DNA from: Rhodococcus sovatensis
Lineage (GTDB): Bacteria > Actinomycetota > Actinomycetes > Mycobacteriales > Mycobacteriaceae
Assembly (NCBI RefSeq): GCF_037327425.1
Contig: NZ_CP147846.1
Coordinates: forward strand, 4,836,001-4,900,000
Reading direction: 5' to 3'
Length of the DNA: 64,000 nucleotides
The notes under the pieces were generated by a model. It searched no databases, was not told the DNA's origin, and worked only from the letters and a program-made list of their open reading frames with translations. This document shows positions 1-8,522 of this stretch, in pieces (within the stretch, counting starts at the first letter, position 1; each line of letters begins with the position of its first letter). Position numbers and translations under genes: made by a program.

Positions 1-624
1 CACCTTGTTCGACACCGATCGGGCGAAGCCCATTTCATGGGTGACGACCACCATCGTCATACCGCCCGACGCGAGATCCGCCATCAACGCCAGCACGCCC
101 TTGACCAGCTCTGGATCCAAAGCCGACGTTGCCTCGTCGAAGAACATGACCTCGGGCTTCATGGCAAGCGCACGGGCGATCGCGACGCGCTGCTGCTGGC
201 CACCGGACAGGTTGCCGGGACGCGAGTCTGCCTTGTTGGACAGACCGACCAACTCCAGTTGCTCCATCGCCGCAGCCCGCGATTCCTCCCTGGACATGCC
301 CTTGAGCTTCTGCGGAGCAAGGGCGACGTTGTCGGCGACGGTTTTGTGTGGGAACAGATTGAAGTGCTGGAAGACCATGCCGATGCGTTGCCGCAGGTGG
401 TCCGGATTGTCCTTCAGGACGGACTTTCCGCCGAGCAGGATGTCACCCTGATCGGGTTCGTGGAGCCGATTGAGAGCGCGAAGCAACGTCGACTTGCCGG
501 AACCGGACGGTCCGATCACCGTCGTCGTCCGGCCCGCGTCGACGTGAATGTTCACCCCGCGCAGGACCTTGTTGCTGCCGAATGCGAGGTGAATATCGGT
601 GCCGGTCAACGAGACTGAGCTCAT
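1..624 (-). CDS. Polar amino-acid ABC transporter ATP-binding protein (GlnQ/HisP type), 3' end outside window
   Basis: This is the cytoplasmic ATPase of an amino-acid importer. The first 208 codons are visible, starting at ATG 624 (MSSVSLTGTDI...), and the C-terminus lies beyond the window. All nucleotide-binding motifs can be read: Walker A GPSGSGKS, Q-loop in MVFQHFNLFPH, signature LSGGQQQRVAIARA, Walker B MFFDEATSALD and H-loop VVTHEMGFAR. It starts 3 bp after the permease stop and follows a family 3 binding protein, so the three genes form one importer operon. The family is certain. The substrate (glutamate, glutamine, cystine or another amino acid) cannot be read from the sequence. Confidence 0.95.
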   Translation of the reverse strand, partial: MSSVSLTGTDIHLAFGSNKVLRGVNIHVDAGRTTTVIGPSGSGKSTLLRALNRLHEPDQGDILLGGKSVLKDNPDHLRQRIGMVFQHFNLFPHKTVADNVALAPQKLKGMSREESRAAAMEQLELVGLSNKADSRPGNLSGGQQQRVAIARALAMKPEVMFFDEATSALDPELVKGVLALMADLASGGMTMVVVTHEMGFARSVSNKV

Positions 625-627
625 GTT

Positions 628-1389
628 CTACCTCTCCACCACGATGGACGCCTCGACCGGATCGAGCGTGCCCGACGTGTCGGCTTTTCCGGAGCGCAAC
701 CGCTTGTCGATGAAGTTGACCAGGTGTGTCAACGGGACGGTCAAGATCAAATAGAACACGCCTGCCGCGAGCAGCGGTGACAGATTGCCGGTTTGCGCGG
801 CGGTGTCCTGCCCTATTCGGAACAACTCACGTTGCGACGCAAGCAGACCGAGGAAATAGATCAGCGAACTGTCCTTGATCAGCGAGATGAACTGATTGAC
901 GATCGCAGGCAACACACGCCGGATCCCCTGCGGGACGACGATGAGAGTCATCGACTTGCGATAGCTGAATCCGAGCGCGCGGGAGGCTTCGAGTTGACCG
1001 GAGTCGACGCTCTGAATTCCGGACCGAAAGATCTCACCGAAATACGCTGCGGCCATCAGCGACAGAGCTGCGATCCCGAGCGGGAACGGACTCCGGCTGC
1101 CGGTCAGCTGAGTGAGCGTCGGACCGAAACCGAGTCCGATGAGAAGAATGACCACGGCCGCGGGCAGTCCACGAAAAATGTCGGTGTACACGCGCGCAGG
1201 CCATCTCAGCCAGCGGGCGCGGGAAATTCCCGCGACCGCCAGGCCGAGACCTATGATCGTGCCGATCACTCCGGAGGATATGGCCAGAATCAGAGTGTTC
1301 GGCAATCCGACGGTGATCAGCTTGGGAACGGTCTCCCAGATGAGTTGCCAATCGAAGAACGTGTCGTACAGGTTCGACAGAGTATCCAT
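628..1389 (-). CDS. Amino-acid ABC transporter permease (HisM/GlnP family)
   Basis: Integral membrane subunit of 253 residues. Hydrophobic segments start around residues 25-50 (ITVGLPNTLILAISSGVIG) and include the conserved cytoplasmic coupling loop EASRALGFSYRKSMTLIVVP. That EAA-type motif docks the ATPase. It lies 3 bp downstream of the binding-protein stop (1393) and 3 bp upstream of the ATPase start (624), so it belongs to the same operon. Only one permease gene is visible, so the importer may use a homodimer, which is common in this family; a second permease beyond the window cannot be excluded. Confidence 0.93.
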   Translation of the reverse strand: MDTLSNLYDTFFDWQLIWETVPKLITVGLPNTLILAISSGVIGTIIGLGLAVAGISRARWLRWPARVYTDIFRGLPAAVVILLIGLGFGPTLTQLTGSRSPFPLGIAALSLMAAAYFGEIFRSGIQSVDSGQLEASRALGFSYRKSMTLIVVPQGIRRVLPAIVNQFISLIKDSSLIYFLGLLASQRELFRIGQDTAAQTGNLSPLLAAGVFYLILTVPLTHLVNFIDKRLRSGKADTSGTLDPVEASIVVER

Positions 1390-1392
1390 CGA

Positions 1393-2331
1393 TCAGGACG
1401 CGGGAGGGGTGGACGCCTTGCTGCCGGGCTTCCAGTCCGCGGGAACTTCACGGTCTGGGTACCACTCCTTTTCCAGGGTGTTCCACGTGCCGTCGGCAAC
1501 CACCGCGTCGAGACCGGAGTTCAGTGCATCGATCAGCGGCTGATTGTCCTTGGCCACCGCGAACGCGGTGAAGTTGGTGGTGTTGATCGTCTTCTCGAGG
1601 ATCGCGACGCCGTCCTCGGCCTTGACCTGCCCCGATGCTTGCTGTGACGGAGCCACCCACGCGTCGATCTGGCCGGACTTCACATTCGCGTACGCAGTGT
1701 TGTAGTCCGGGAACCTGACCGGCTCGATTCCGAGTGTGTTGGTGACGTAGTCGTCCTGAACGGTTCCCTGCACGACGCCGATGCGCTGCTGGTCGTCGAG
1801 TTCGGCGATCGTCTTGATCGAGTAGTCGTTCTTCGCCACGAGCGCCATCTCGCCGAAGTCGTAGCCATTGGTGAATCCGACGGTGTTGCGGCGAGCATCG
1901 GTCGTCGAGATCGACGACGAACCGGCGTCGTAGACCTTGTTGTTCACGGCGGCGAGCAGGCTGGAGAACTCGGTCGCCGAGAACTCGACGGTGAGGTCCA
2001 GTTTCGCTGCGACAGCCCGCAGCAGCTCGTTGTCGAACCCGGTGAAGTTGCCTGCCTCGTCGATGAAGATGTTCGGCGGGGCGTCGGACAAGGTTCCGAC
2101 GTACAGCGTGCCGGGCTTGATCAGACCGAGCTCTGCAGTGTCGATTTGATCGAGCGGGGTGACGTTGTCCGTCGTGTACTTGTCGAGCGAAACCTGGTCG
2201 GACCCGGCGAGTGCGTTCTCGCCGGTACCACCGGAGGAGTTGTCACTCGAACAGGCGACGGCCCCGAGCGTAAGTGCGAGCGTTGCAGCAATAGCTGCAA
2301 GGGCACGGCCTCGTACAGGGCGACTGTTCAC
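1393..2331 (-). CDS. Amino-acid ABC transporter substrate-binding lipoprotein (SBP family 3)
   Basis: Extracytoplasmic solute receptor of 312 residues. I place the start at GTG 2331 because GAGGAG sits 7 nt upstream (2339-2344). The frame is open to an ATG at 2358 but that start has no such site. The N-terminus has positive residues, a hydrophobic stretch (LAAIAATLALTLGAVAC) and a lipobox ending at Cys, so it should be lipidated and membrane-anchored. The mature part has family 3 features: LYVGTLSDAPPNIFID, TGFDNELLRAVAAKL, and RRNTVGFTNGYDFGE near the hinge. It is first in the importer operon, the usual position for a binding protein. Confidence 0.93.
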   Translation of the reverse strand: MNSRPVRGRALAAIAATLALTLGAVACSSDNSSGGTGENALAGSDQVSLDKYTTDNVTPLDQIDTAELGLIKPGTLYVGTLSDAPPNIFIDEAGNFTGFDNELLRAVAAKLDLTVEFSATEFSSLLAAVNNKVYDAGSSSISTTDARRNTVGFTNGYDFGEMALVAKNDYSIKTIAELDDQQRIGVVQGTVQDDYVTNTLGIEPVRFPDYNTAYANVKSGQIDAWVAPSQQASGQVKAEDGVAILEKTINTTNFTAFAVAKDNQPLIDALNSGLDAVVADGTWNTLEKEWYPDREVPADWKPGSKASTPPAS

Positions 2332-2587
2332 TGCGGATCTCCTCGGTAAACGGATCAAAAGACCCCTGAGGCTATCGCGGGGATACCGGACTCAGGGAAT
2401 CGGATTGCGGTTGTGTCAACCCGCTCTCGCCGCCCCGCATTCCCCGTCGTCGGGGATTTCGATCAATTCTTCGATGCCGTGTCGTCGATTACCGAGGACG
2501 ATGTTGCAGACCTCGGCTTCCGAAGCAGGTGCGAATGGGGCTGTCTCCGTTGTGTCCATAGGTCGAGAATCCACTGCGATCCGAGAA

Positions 2588-2607
2588 TCGGCAAGATTAT
2601 TTGCCGA
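2588..2607 (-). terminator. Possible terminator hairpin after the LLM oxidoreductase
   Basis: A perfect 7-bp stem, TCGGCAA / TTGCCGA with a GATTAT loop, lies 9 bp beyond the stop of the 2617-3381 gene on the minus strand. No strong U tract follows. The rest of the 285-bp gap (2332-2616) shows no gene; it should contain the promoter of the amino-acid importer. Confidence 0.4.
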
Positions 2608-2616
2608 AACTGGAAA

Positions 2617-3381
2617 TTACTTGTTGGCTTCGCGCCACGCGATGGCGTCCTTCAGCTCGGTGAGGTCGTACTCCGGACCGCCGGTTCCGACGGTGAACAG
2701 TGCGACTCCGGCGTCGACGAATCCCTGGGCCTTGTCGGCTCCGGGCCACGACACCGAACGTGTGATACCCGAGACGTCGCGCCCGACGCTCTCGCCGTGC
2801 TCTGCGAGGATGCCCGACTTTCGCTTCAGCTCGTCGAGATCTGCGAAGCTGTGCCAAATGTGTGCGTACTCGGCGACCATCCTGAGTGTCTTCTTCTCGC
2901 CGCCGCCGCCGATGAGGATCGGAATCTCGCGTGTCGCGGCAGGATTGCCGACCTCGAGTCGGTGCTTGATGCGTGCGAGGTTCTCGTTCAGCAACTTCAG
3001 GCGCGACCCTGCCGTGCCGAACTCGTAACCGAAGTTGTCGTAGTCTTTTTCGTTCCAGCCGCCACCGATGCCGAGGATCAGGCGACCACCGCTGATGTGG
3101 TCGACGGTGCGGGCCATGTCCGCGAGCAGGTCGGGATTGCGGTAGCCACCGCCGGTGACGAGTGCCCCGATCTCGACGTTCGACGTCTGCTCTGCCCAGG
3201 CCCCGAGCATCGTCCAGCATTCGAAGTGTGCACCGTCGAGGTCGCCGTACAGCGGATAGAAGTGATCCCAGTTGAAGACGATGTCGACCCCCGCATCCTC
3301 CGAGCGCAATACCGCGTCGCGAATGAGCTGGTAGTCGGGGGCGTGCTGCGGCTGGAGCTGTACACCGATTTTTATGTTCAT
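2617..3381 (-). CDS. LLM-class F420-dependent oxidoreductase (TIGR03560-like)
   Basis: A 254-residue TIM-barrel oxidoreductase of the luciferase-like family. It opens with MNIKIGVQLQPQHAPDY and carries the barrel features FNWDHFYPLYG, NVEIGALVTGGGYRNPDLLADMA, DHISGGRLILGIGGGW and IPILIGGGGEKKTLRMVAEY. The ISGGRLILGIGGGWNE block is characteristic of actinobacterial F420 binders. The start is ATG 3381; the frame stays open further upstream, but that part would overlap the preceding gene and looks non-coding. It is the last gene of a minus-strand run and sits 16 bp after the metallohydrolase stop. The substrate is unknown. Confidence 0.88.
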   Translation of the reverse strand: MNIKIGVQLQPQHAPDYQLIRDAVLRSEDAGVDIVFNWDHFYPLYGDLDGAHFECWTMLGAWAEQTSNVEIGALVTGGGYRNPDLLADMARTVDHISGGRLILGIGGGWNEKDYDNFGYEFGTAGSRLKLLNENLARIKHRLEVGNPAATREIPILIGGGGEKKTLRMVAEYAHIWHSFADLDELKRKSGILAEHGESVGRDVSGITRSVSWPGADKAQGFVDAGVALFTVGTGGPEYDLTELKDAIAWREANK

Positions 3382-3397
3382 GTCTCCATGATGCGCC

Positions 3398-3910
3398 TCA
3401 TGCGAATTCGACGCCGGTTTGGTGCATCGTCGCGCGCAGGACGAATCCGGCTTCCTGGCCGATGACCTCACTGACGAGTGTCACGAACCGATCGACGAAT
3501 TGTCCACCGTGGGAGGGGAAGTCGGAATTGTCTGGTTCGAGGTGATGTGCGAGCTCGTGCAGTACGACGAGCTCGCGAAGGGCCCATGCCTCGTTTCGTC
3601 GGTGCAGCGGAATGGCGATTGTGCGGGTGTCCCGCTCGTAGTGAGACGCCGCCGACCCCGACCGCTCACGAACATGGACGACGGTGCTCGCTTGTGGCCA
3701 GGTCTCGCTGACCCAGTTCAATGCCAGGACGGAATCGACGTAGCTCTGCACCGAGTCGACGGAGGCGAACTTCCGCTCGATGGGCAACGTCAGGGTCGAG
3801 CCGAGAATCTGGACGGTACGCAGGTCCCGCTCGTCCGCGCGGTCGAACATGGTGCGAACCATGCTTTCCGCTTCGTAGACCTTGGACCGCTGTGAATCCC
3901 TGTTCTTCAC
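3398..3910 (-). CDS. Putative zinc metallohydrolase, TIGR04338 family
   Basis: A 170-residue cytoplasmic protein (GTG start at 3910). It contains VVLHELAHHLEP, a classic HExxH-type zinc site with Glu as the presumed base, followed by DFPSHGGQFVDRFVTLV, whose His may be the third ligand. The size and layout match the actinobacterial TIGR04338 putative metallohydrolases, whose substrate is unknown. It sits 21 bp after the second kinase-like gene and 16 bp before the LLM oxidoreductase, so co-transcription is likely. A DUF2786 protein is encoded 2.3 kb upstream in the same run. Confidence 0.85.
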   Translation of the reverse strand: MKNRDSQRSKVYEAESMVRTMFDRADERDLRTVQILGSTLTLPIERKFASVDSVQSYVDSVLALNWVSETWPQASTVVHVRERSGSAASHYERDTRTIAIPLHRRNEAWALRELVVLHELAHHLEPDNSDFPSHGGQFVDRFVTLVSEVIGQEAGFVLRATMHQTGVEFA

Positions 3911-3931
3911 CGGCGCGAGCCTAATACGAGG

Positions 3932-4933
3932 TTACGACAAGCCTGTTCGGTGAGCGCTGAACTCGAACCGTTCCGTGTAGTCGCCGCGCGCGGCGACGAT
4001 GGTCGCGAGGATCTCCCGCCCTGGGGGGTGGACTCGGACGGTGATCGAACCTGACGGCGCTGCATCCAGCTGCTCGACAACCGCGCGGTGGAAATCGGCG
4101 GCGCGCCCGCTGTCTGGACCGAGGCCACCGTCGTCGAGAAGCTGCACGGTGACACCGCGTTCACGCGCAGACCGGGCAGCGGCGACAATCTCGGGTACGT
4201 TCAGAGCTCGCGCGCGAATGCTGTCCCGCAGAGTGGCTTCGACCAGCAGTGCTTCACGTGCTCCGGCGTCGTCGAGCTGGGCAGATTCGGCGATCTGTAC
4301 GAGCACCGGACGCACGAGAGAGTCGAGCCGACGGAGCTGGCTGCCGCGTTCGTCCCGCGCTGCATCGGCAGCGGCCTTCTCGGTCACCTGACGAGTGCGT
4401 TCTTCGTGCAGCGCGTAGATGGATGCCGCGGCGGGGCGCACGACCCGCGCGAAGAACGTTGCCGTCAGCATCAACCCCGCACAAGTGACGAATGTCGACG
4501 CTGCCCCGGCGAAATGCGGTGACGCGTTCCAGTACACGACGAACGCGGCGATCTCACCGGCCCAGCCCGGGAGGACACGACCCCGTACGCAGAGGAATGC
4601 GCACAGTGCTGCCCCGCTGCCGACGGTCGTCGTCACCTCCTGGGACTGGGTCGCGCTCGTGTCGGTGACGGTCAAGAGCACCGCTACCTGGGCGGACGGC
4701 AACGCAGCGACCACGAATGCCCACGTTCTCGGCATCGGGTCCCCCGGCACGGCGAGCAGCAGCACCGTGCCGAAGGCGAGGAGAGCGACGATGACGAGCT
4801 CGGCGACACGGCCACCTTCTGGGCCCAGCATTGCCACGCCGGCAGCCGCAACGAAGAGGCCTGCAACGACGTATGCGCCCTTCGTCTGCATTCCGACAAT
4901 GGTCGATGCGTCGCGTCGAGGACGTTCGGTCAC
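3932..4933 (-). CDS. Kinase-like membrane protein lacking a clear catalytic core
   Basis: A 333-residue protein. About six hydrophobic segments fill residues 15-175 (GAYVVAGLFVAAAGVAML to VTCAGLMLTATFFARVV), followed by a helical linker (LHEERTRQVTEKAAADAARDERG) and a soluble C-terminal domain. The linker and following region look like the dimerisation part of NarL-type sensor kinases. At the place of the phospho-accepting His it reads RRLDSLVRPVL, and I find no N-box or DxGxG motif. The GTG start at 4933 overlaps the stop of the upstream kinase by 4 nt (GTGA), with AGGA 6 nt upstream. I infer a partner or modulator of that kinase; the exact role is unknown. Confidence 0.7.
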   Translation of the reverse strand: MTERPRRDASTIVGMQTKGAYVVAGLFVAAAGVAMLGPEGGRVAELVIVALLAFGTVLLLAVPGDPMPRTWAFVVAALPSAQVAVLLTVTDTSATQSQEVTTTVGSGAALCAFLCVRGRVLPGWAGEIAAFVVYWNASPHFAGAASTFVTCAGLMLTATFFARVVRPAAASIYALHEERTRQVTEKAAADAARDERGSQLRRLDSLVRPVLVQIAESAQLDDAGAREALLVEATLRDSIRARALNVPEIVAAARSARERGVTVQLLDDGGLGPDSGRAADFHRAVVEQLDAAPSGSITVRVHPPGREILATIVAARGDYTERFEFSAHRTGLS

Positions 4934-6162
4934 GAAGTCCTCGACCACTCGAGCGTGATGGCTGTTCCTTCGCCGATACGACTGTCGATCTCCGATGTGC
5001 CGCCCTCGAGGGCCGCCATCCGGCGAACGATGCTGATCTCGATGCCGAGCCGTCGGGTCCCGACCGATGTCGTGTCGAACCCACACCCGGTGTCCGTCAC
5101 CGTGACACGCGCTGAATTTTGCCGAAGATCTACGACGACGACTCGCTCGGCGTGGGCTCCGGCGTGCTGAACGCTGTTGCGGAGCGCTTCGGCCATCGCT
5201 CCCCCGAGTGCGGACTCCACCGTCATCGGGTACACCGACATCTCGTCGATGCTCGACGAGATGCCTATCGTGTGCTCGCCACGGGTCTCGTCGACGATCG
5301 TCGAGAGAGTGTCGACCAGCTGTGCAGCCGCTACTCGGACATCCTGGGCGGTATCACGTGCGGCGAGATCCAGTTCATCGAGCGCCCTTCGCGCGTCAGC
5401 GGACAGACCCCCTTCGGTACCGGGCCGGGACGTGGCAAGCAGCGTCGTGAGCACTCGATCGTGGATCAGTGCGTCGAACCACGCCCGCTCCTGTTCCCTC
5501 GCCCGCGCCGCCGCGGTATCGACGGCCGCACGTTCGACGAGCTCAGTTGTGGCATCCAATGCTTCGCCGGTGCGTAGGGCCATGATGACGGCTCCTGCCA
5601 ACAGGGCGGTGATTCCGAATGCCCAGATTGCCGCGTACCCGATGGCCGACAGCGACGCCTCGCGCCCGAACATTCCCAGTTGATCGATGACTGCGACCGA
5701 AGTCGTTGCCACGAACTGAATCGCCAGCGTCACCAGCGGTCGCCATATCAGTGCGGCGCAGAGACCTGCTAGCCCGGCGAAAGCCGACAACCACGAGCCT
5801 CGCACGGCGCCGACGAGCGCCTGACCGTTCCAGGCGACAAGCCACAAGGCGGCGGCGAGTGGAATACCCGCCGCCGCACACGTCGCCACGGCATTAATCC
5901 ACGACGGCTCGACGATGGTCACGACGAACAGGGCGATACCCGGTACGAACACCGACACCACGGCAATCGGCGTCCACCACCAGGCCAGGATGCGAGTGCC
6001 GTCGGCAATCTCGGACACGGAAACCAGCAGGAACGCTATGAACCCGGCACCCACGAATCGTGCGATCACGACTCGAATGCGATTGCCGGGGGTGATCTCG
6101 TCGACAGGTGCGTCGCTCCTGCCCCGAGCCGCAGCGTCGCTTCGGTGTCGCACCCCGCACAC
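4930..6162 (-). CDS. Sensor histidine kinase, NarL/HisKA_3-like type
   Basis: Membrane sensor kinase. After several hydrophobic segments (VVIARFVGAGFIAFLLVSV to ALLAGAVIMAL) comes a helical dimerisation region with AWFDALIHDRVLTTLL, where the His in LIHDRV is the likely phosphosite. A HATPase_c domain follows: N-box MAEALRNSVQHAGAH, G1 box VTDTGCGFD, then LGIEISIVRRMAALEGG. No response regulator is adjacent; the two LuxR-type regulators at 37.4-38.6 kb are candidates only. The start is uncertain: GTG 6162 follows the DUF2786 stop by 13 bp, while ATG 6285 would overlap that gene. The stop is coupled (GTGA) to the kinase-like gene. Confidence 0.8.
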   Translation of the reverse strand: MCGVRHRSDAAARGRSDAPVDEITPGNRIRVVIARFVGAGFIAFLLVSVSEIADGTRILAWWWTPIAVVSVFVPGIALFVVTIVEPSWINAVATCAAAGIPLAAALWLVAWNGQALVGAVRGSWLSAFAGLAGLCAALIWRPLVTLAIQFVATTSVAVIDQLGMFGREASLSAIGYAAIWAFGITALLAGAVIMALRTGEALDATTELVERAAVDTAAARAREQERAWFDALIHDRVLTTLLATSRPGTEGGLSADARRALDELDLAARDTAQDVRVAAAQLVDTLSTIVDETRGEHTIGISSSIDEMSVYPMTVESALGGAMAEALRNSVQHAGAHAERVVVVDLRQNSARVTVTDTGCGFDTTSVGTRRLGIEISIVRRMAALEGGTSEIDSRIGEGTAITLEWSRTS

Positions 6163-6175
6163 GCTACCTGCAGGT

Positions 6176-6994
6176 TCAGCGTTCGAGTTGCCCGCGTGCA
6201 GCACCGATTTCGGGTTCACCGCCGAGCCGGGCGGCTCGTCCAGCGCGGTCACCGGCGGATCTGGCTCCTTGTGAATAACTGGCATTGGCACTCTGCCGTC
6301 GCCACGTTCCACGGGCTTTCGAGGTGGCCGAATAGTAGTCGCGTAGCTCGACCTCCTTGTTGCGCAGCACGAGTGCTGTGCCGGCATCGGGCTTCTCTTC
6401 GGCGATGGCCTTCACCTCGGTCTCCTTCTTGACCGCCTGGAGGCGTTTGCCGATCCGCTCGGCGAAGGCCGTCTGGAAGTTCAAGCGAGCGGTGACAGCC
6501 GCGACGGGTACTACTTCCTTCGTCGTCCGGCGTCTGGGCCCGTAGCCCTTGGTGACCGTGCGGACGGCTGTTTCCCCGCGGTAGGCGCCTGATTTGATGT
6601 ACGCGTCCGACGCCCGCACCATCTGGATGAGCAGGCTCGAATACAGCGCCTCGCACGTGTCGATGTCGGAGTCGAATCCGTATGCGAACACCTGGGACGA
6701 CGAATGCGCGATGTCGCACTTGACGTCGTTGGCGAAGGCGATCGAGACGAACAGGTGCACGAACGTCTTGAGCCCTCGTTTTCCAGGCTCGCCGATGCTG
6801 ATGACGCGCTGCGCAGGAGAAGCGCGCTTCTCGCGTGACGCACTGTGTGAGCGCGCCATCGCAAGATCGATCGATGTGGCCGACGCCAGGCGCTGCGCCG
6901 CTTCCATGAACGCCTCGGCTTCATGGGGATTGTCGGTCGACTCGGCCTGGCGTAGTAGCCCGCCGATACGGGTCAGCATCTTGTCCGAACTCAC
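6176..6994 (-). CDS. DUF2786 domain protein
   Basis: A 272-residue protein read from GTG 6994 (VSSDKMLTRIGGLLRQAE). The N-terminal 40 residues match the DUF2786 pattern: KMLTRIGGLLRQAESTDNPHEAEAFMEAAQRL. The middle contains TFVHLFVSIAFANDVKCDIAHSS and a basic GPRRRTTKE segment, and the C-terminus is Arg-rich (WRRQSANASYSQGARSAGDR). Function is unknown for the family. It is the first gene of the minus-strand run leading into the kinase pair and the metallohydrolase. The frame is open far upstream, but that part is antisense to the sugar-binding protein and is not a gene. Confidence 0.8.
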   Translation of the reverse strand: MSSDKMLTRIGGLLRQAESTDNPHEAEAFMEAAQRLASATSIDLAMARSHSASREKRASPAQRVISIGEPGKRGLKTFVHLFVSIAFANDVKCDIAHSSSQVFAYGFDSDIDTCEALYSSLLIQMVRASDAYIKSGAYRGETAVRTVTKGYGPRRRTTKEVVPVAAVTARLNFQTAFAERIGKRLQAVKKETEVKAIAEEKPDAGTALVLRNKEVELRDYYSATSKARGTWRRQSANASYSQGARSAGDRAGRAARLGGEPEIGAARGQLER

Positions 6995-7201
6995 GGGACA
7001 AACGCTACAGCGCGGCACCGACAGCACACGTAGCCTCCGCGCTCGCAGGTGTACCGATTCAGCTTCGCGTAAATGCGCCCGTTCGGAGGCGTCGTGTGTC
7101 AAAGTGCGTATCGACATGTGCGTCGGGGGGAGCACATTCTCTGTTGGCTGTGACCCTCCCCACGCACACCACCGTGCACGAAGTAAGTGGAGAGAAAAAC
7201 A

Positions 7202-8488
7202 ATGGCGTCTTTGATCTCGAAGGCAGTGCTGTCGAAAGCAGCGGTGCTTGCGACAGCGGCAACACTGCTGACGCTCACCGCATGCTCCAGCGACAGCGGA
7301 TCCAGTGATGCCGCGTCGGAGAACGCCGACGGCCGCGGCCCTATCACCTACGTCGAAGGCAAGGACACCACCGAAACGGGTGTGGTGCGCCAGATAATCG
7401 ACGAGTGGAACGCCGCGAACCCTGATGAGCAGGTCACGTTCAAGGAACAGTCCAACGACGCCGATCAGGCACACGACGACCTGGTCCAGCATCTTCAGGC
7501 CGAACAGAGTGACTACGACGTCATGGCTCTCGACGTCATCTGGACCGCGGAATTCGCAGCAAAGGGCTGGCTGACCCCGCTCGAGGGCGAGTTCGCCCTG
7601 GACAACGCGGGCATCCTGCCGGCCACCGTCGAAAGCGCCACATACAACGGCACCCAGTACGCAGCCCCGAAGAACACCAACGGCGGCCTGCTGTTCTACC
7701 GCAGTGACCTGGTCCCGACGGCTCCTGCCACTTGGGACGAGCTGACCGCCAGCTGCACGATCGCGGTCGAGAACAACATCGACTGCTACGCCGGACAGTT
7801 CGCGTCGTACGAGGGTCTGACGGTCAACACTTCCGAGATCATCAACGCACACGGAGGATCGTTCGTCGCAGAGGATGGCAAGACGCCGACGGTCGACAGC
7901 CCCGAAGCGCGCGCTGGCCTGCAGGCACTCGTGACGGCATTCGAGACAGGCGTCATCCCGGCCCAGGACACCACCTTCAAGGAGCCCGAGAGCCAGCAGG
8001 CATTCGAAGACGGTCAGGCTCTGTACCTGCGCAACTGGCCCTACGTCTACGGCACGGCGTCCAAGGAAGGTTCGGCTGTCGCCGGAAAATATTCCGTCGC
8101 ACCGCTTCCCGGCGTCACCGGCGTCGGTACGTCGACCCTCGGTGGCTACAACGCAGCCATCAGCGCATTCTCCGAGAACAAGGCAACGGCAGCGGACTTC
8201 CTCCGCTTCCTGCAGGGTGAGCAGGCACAGCGCATCATCGCCGAGGGCGCACTGCCTCCCGTTCTGACCTCGTTGTACGACGACCCGGCGCTCATCGCCG
8301 AAATGCCGTACCTGCCCGCGTTGAAGGCGTCGATCGAGAACGCGGTTCCGCGTCCGGTCACTCCGTTCTACCCGGCCGTATCGAAGGCTGTACAGGACAA
8401 CACCTTCGCTGCGATCAAGGGTGAGAAGTCCGTGGATCAGGCGATCACGGACATGCAGGCCGGCATCGAATCGGCAGGCTCCAACTAA
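7202..8488 (+). CDS. Sugar ABC transporter substrate-binding lipoprotein (LpqY/ThuE-like)
   Basis: Solute-binding lipoprotein of 428 residues. The start is ATG 7202 with GGAGAG 7 nt upstream. The signal peptide ends in a lipobox (LTLTACSSD), giving a membrane-anchored receptor. The mature protein is family 1 type: DVMALDVIWTAEFAAKGWLTPLEG, YAAPKNTNGGLLFYRSDLV, SQQAFEDGQALYLRNWPYVYG and a C-terminal VTPFYPAVSKAVQ. The VIWTAEFA and NTNGGLLFYR blocks resemble mycobacterial LpqY and other trehalose or maltose binders, so a di- or oligosaccharide is plausible but not shown. It is followed after 34 bp by two permease genes. The 207-bp upstream gap (6995-7201) has no gene; I recognise no specific operator there. 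Confidence 0.9.
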   Translation: MASLISKAVLSKAAVLATAATLLTLTACSSDSGSSDAASENADGRGPITYVEGKDTTETGVVRQIIDEWNAANPDEQVTFKEQSNDADQAHDDLVQHLQAEQSDYDVMALDVIWTAEFAAKGWLTPLEGEFALDNAGILPATVESATYNGTQYAAPKNTNGGLLFYRSDLVPTAPATWDELTASCTIAVENNIDCYAGQFASYEGLTVNTSEIINAHGGSFVAEDGKTPTVDSPEARAGLQALVTAFETGVIPAQDTTFKEPESQQAFEDGQALYLRNWPYVYGTASKEGSAVAGKYSVAPLPGVTGVGTSTLGGYNAAISAFSENKATAADFLRFLQGEQAQRIIAEGALPPVLTSLYDDPALIAEMPYLPALKASIENAVPRPVTPFYPAVSKAVQDNTFAAIKGEKSVDQAITDMQAGIESAGSN

Positions 8489-8522
8489 CGAGGCATTGCC
8501 TCGACTCGAGCAGGAGAACTTC

